Part shown: one piece after another, positions 6,474 to 7,841 of the stretch
Layout of the letters: each line of letters begins with the position of its first letter
Numbering within the stretch: the first letter of the stretch is position 1
Source of the DNA: an uncultured Bacteroidota bacterium
GTDB lineage: Bacteria; Bacteroidota; Bacteroidia; Flavobacteriales; Flavobacteriaceae
DNA: 7,841 bases
NCBI GenBank assembly: GCA_902517365.1
Contig: CABYCA010000025.1
Coordinates: 1-7,841, forward strand
Direction of reading: 5' to 3'
The notes under the pieces: generated by a model
What the model was told of the DNA's origin: nothing
Database searches by the model: none
What the model saw: the letters and a program-made list of their open reading frames with translations, nothing else
Position numbers and translations under genes: made by a program

Positions 6474-6474
6474 A

Positions 6475-7524
6475 TTAGTCTTCTACCTTATATCTCCAGC
6501 CATGAGGGTCTTCAGATAAGTTTTGTTGAATACTTACAATAGACTCTTTAATTTTATCAGCATAACAATCAGCTATACTTTCAATTTCAAATTTATCCTC
6601 TTTGTATCCAAATGATGATATTTTTGCGATTACAGCTGCTGTTCCACAACCAAACATCTCTTTTAAGTTGCCTGCATCATATTCTTTTATTAGTTCCTTG
6701 ACAGTTATGTCCCTTTCTTCAACATCAATTCCATGGTCCTTCGCAACTTGAATGACAGTTTTTCTTGAGACACCATCCAAAATAGTATCACTAGTTAATG
6801 GTGTTACAAGCTTATCATTTAATCTAAAAGCAATACTCATAGTACCTACCTCTTCAATCTTTTGATGATTTGTTGAATCTGTCCAGACAATTTGGTCAAA
6901 TCCTTTAGCAATAGCTAAAGAAGTAGGATAGAATGCAGCCCCATAGTTTCCGGCAGCTTTTGCATATCCAGCACCACCAGGTGCAGCCCTGCTATATTTA
7001 TCTTCAATATAAACACTTAAAGATTTTGAATAATATGAAGCACCAGGGGAGCATATTATTAAAAATTTATAATTAAGTGAGGGGCTAGCAGCTAGCATTT
7101 CAGATGAAGAAAAAATGAAAGGCCTTATATAAAGTGATGAACCTGGCTCATTTGATACCCAATCTTTTTCAATCTTCATTATGTTGTTTAAACCATCAAA
7201 AAAATATTTTTTTGGAAGTACTGGAATATTCATTCTCATACATGACTTTTCTAACCTATTATAGTTTTCCTCTGGTCTGAATAACCATAATTTATTAGCT
7301 TTATCCTTATATCCTTTCATACCCTCAAAAATAGCTTGTCCATAATGGAAAACATGGGTCGATGGATCAAGAGTCAAAGACTCATATGGTTTTATTATGG
7401 GAGATTCCCATAGACCATTTATAAAATTACATTCAAACATATGATCAGTAAAAATTTCCCCAAATTTGATAGAATTGAAGTCAACATCATTTATTTTTGT
7501 ACTGTTAGATCTATTGATTTCCAT
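6475..7524 (-). CDS. ilvE: Branched-chain amino acid aminotransferase (PLP fold type IV)
   Basis: It transfers the amino group between glutamate and the 2-keto acids of leucine, isoleucine and valine, as the last synthetic or first degradative step, in the cytosol with pyridoxal phosphate. The 349 residues fit the larger BCAT II subgroup (Bacteroidota and eukaryote-like), not the roughly 309-residue E. coli IlvE. Motifs seen are VFHYGQAIFEGMKGY (58-72), the PLP lysine K189 in GGAGYAKAAGNYG, IEEVGTMSIAF (223-233) with the PLP-contacting E225, LDGVSRKTV (249-257) and the phosphate-cup segment FGCGTAAVIA (291-300). The ATG at 7524 is preferred over the internal Met at residue 29, because family members carry a similar amino end (FGEIFTDHMFE). 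There is no room for an attenuator leader in the 29 bp upstream, so leader-peptide control is unlikely. No other ilv or leu gene is adjacent. Confidence 0.96.
   Translation of the reverse strand: MEINRSNSTKINDVDFNSIKFGEIFTDHMFECNFINGLWESPIIKPYESLTLDPSTHVFHYGQAIFEGMKGYKDKANKLWLFRPEENYNRLEKSCMRMNIPVLPKKYFFDGLNNIMKIEKDWVSNEPGSSLYIRPFIFSSSEMLAASPSLNYKFLIICSPGASYYSKSLSVYIEDKYSRAAPGGAGYAKAAGNYGAAFYPTSLAIAKGFDQIVWTDSTNHQKIEEVGTMSIAFRLNDKLVTPLTSDTILDGVSRKTVIQVAKDHGIDVEERDITVKELIKEYDAGNLKEMFGCGTAAVIAKISSFGYKEDKFEIESIADCYADKIKESIVSIQQNLSEDPHGWRYKVED
7492..7499 (+). promoter_or_regulatory. Putative -7 promoter element of the SDR epimerase gene, inside ilvE
   Basis: TATTTTTG fits TAnnTTTG fully and is read on the plus strand within codons 9-11 of the opposing ilvE gene. 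A TTTG at 7465-7468 lies 23 bp upstream, at the long end of the accepted -33 spacing. The leader before the ATG at 7554 would be about 50 nt and antisense to the ilvE start. Confidence 0.4.
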
Positions 7525-7531
7525 ATACTGC

Positions 7532-7539
7532 GAAAGATA
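7532..7539 (-). promoter_or_regulatory. Possible -7 promoter element of ilvE
   Basis: Read on the minus strand this is TATCTTTC, which matches TAnnTTTG except for the final G. It begins 15 bp ahead of the ilvE ATG, so the mRNA would have almost no leader. No TTG is seen at the -33 distance. It is weak support, but it is the best candidate in the 29-bp gap. Confidence 0.3.
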
Positions 7540-7553
7540 AATAAAAAAATAAT

Positions 7554-7841
7554 ATGAAGCTATTAATAACAGGAGGCTCAGGGAATTTAGGTCAAAAAAT
7601 AACTAAACTTGCTTTATCAAAAAATTATCAAGTAAATATTCTAACAAGAAATAAAAAGCTCTCCTCTAATGATAGTGGTCTAAAATATTACTATTGGGAT
7701 CCAAGTTCAGGAATAATTGATAATACTTGTTTTATTGGTGTTGACTCAATAATCAATCTATCAGGTTTTAATGTTTTTTGTTATTGGTCAAATAAAAATA
7801 AATCTAAAATTTTAAAAAGTAGAATAGAATCTACATCATTC
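7554..7841 (+). CDS. TIGR01777/YfcH-type NAD(P)-binding SDR epimerase, 5' part
   Basis: The reading frame is open from the ATG at 7554 to the window edge (96 codons), so only the amino-terminal third is present. I translated it directly. MKLLITGGSGNLG is a Rossmann dinucleotide motif of the extended SDR type. It is followed by VNILTRNKK (second strand with Arg, suggesting NADP preference), YYYWDPSSGIID, GVDSIINLSG, and a basic helix ending in KSKILKSRIEST. The YYWDP, INLSG and SRIEST wording is that of the TIGR01777 family (E. coli YfcH, plant and cyanobacterial SulA-like/GC1 relatives), whose reaction is poorly defined. The full protein would be expected near 300 residues with a DUF1731 tail, off the edge. 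It is divergent from ilvE across 29 bp. The start is supported by the motif beginning at residue 3. Confidence 0.86.
   Translation, partial: MKLLITGGSGNLGQKITKLALSKNYQVNILTRNKKLSSNDSGLKYYYWDPSSGIIDNTCFIGVDSIINLSGFNVFCYWSNKNKSKILKSRIESTSF

Noticed and set aside
6461..6480. Inverted repeat around TAGCTAG near the pyrophosphohydrolase and ilvE stops
   Set aside because: The symmetric core is only a few base pairs and is A/T-dominated; it is too weak for a terminator or a binding site.
1..7841. Mobile element, CRISPR array, toxin-antitoxin pair, phage or defence system
   Set aside because: Every gene is an intact core or common accessory family, there are no direct repeats or transposase motifs, and the gaps are too small to hold such elements.

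Overview
The window is a compact, AT-rich stretch of bacterial chromosome. G+C in sampled lines runs from about 23 to 42 percent and is mostly near 30. The gene families and their order point to the phylum Bacteroidota, probably a streamlined marine flavobacterium-like lineage. The evidence is a long Bacteroidota-type PurM followed by prfA and pyrF, a Bacteroidota-type BcaT, 5' regions carrying the TAnnTTTG -7 promoter element of that phylum, and starts that mostly lack a Shine-Dalgarno sequence. The species cannot be named from sequence alone.

Layout from left to right. (1) Plus-strand cluster 37-3888: purM (fifth step of IMP synthesis), prfA (release factor 1), pyrF (last step of UMP synthesis) and an alpha/beta hydrolase of unknown substrate. 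The last three are joined by two 1-nt TAATG stop/start overlaps. (2) Minus-strand cluster 6041-3885: a 61-aa two-helix membrane protein, crcB (fluoride exporter) and a secreted metal-dependent amidohydrolase. The first pair is joined by another TAATG and the second by a 1-nt gap. The two clusters converge with overlapping stop codons. (3) A lone plus-strand all-alpha nucleotide pyrophosphohydrolase, 6084-6473, divergent from cluster 2. (4) ilvE (branched-chain aminotransferase) on the minus strand, 7524-6475, converging on gene 3 with a 1-nt gap. (5) The 5' 96 codons of a TIGR01777/YfcH-type SDR epimerase, from 7554 off the right edge, divergent from ilvE.

Only 117 of 7841 bases lie outside these genes, so about 98.5 percent is coding. 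No gap exceeds 42 bp, and I see no stretch that could hold an RNA gene, CRISPR array, insertion sequence or riboswitch. The first three genes supply purines, translation termination and pyrimidines, so that cluster looks like a growth-linked housekeeping operon. The other genes are ordinary metabolism, ion homeostasis and one exported hydrolase. I found no convincing undescribed system. The items most worth a second look are the Trp-rich secreted amidohydrolase, the small membrane protein coupled to crcB, the uncharacterised hydrolase coupled to pyrF, and the very short leaders and overlapping regulatory sites.
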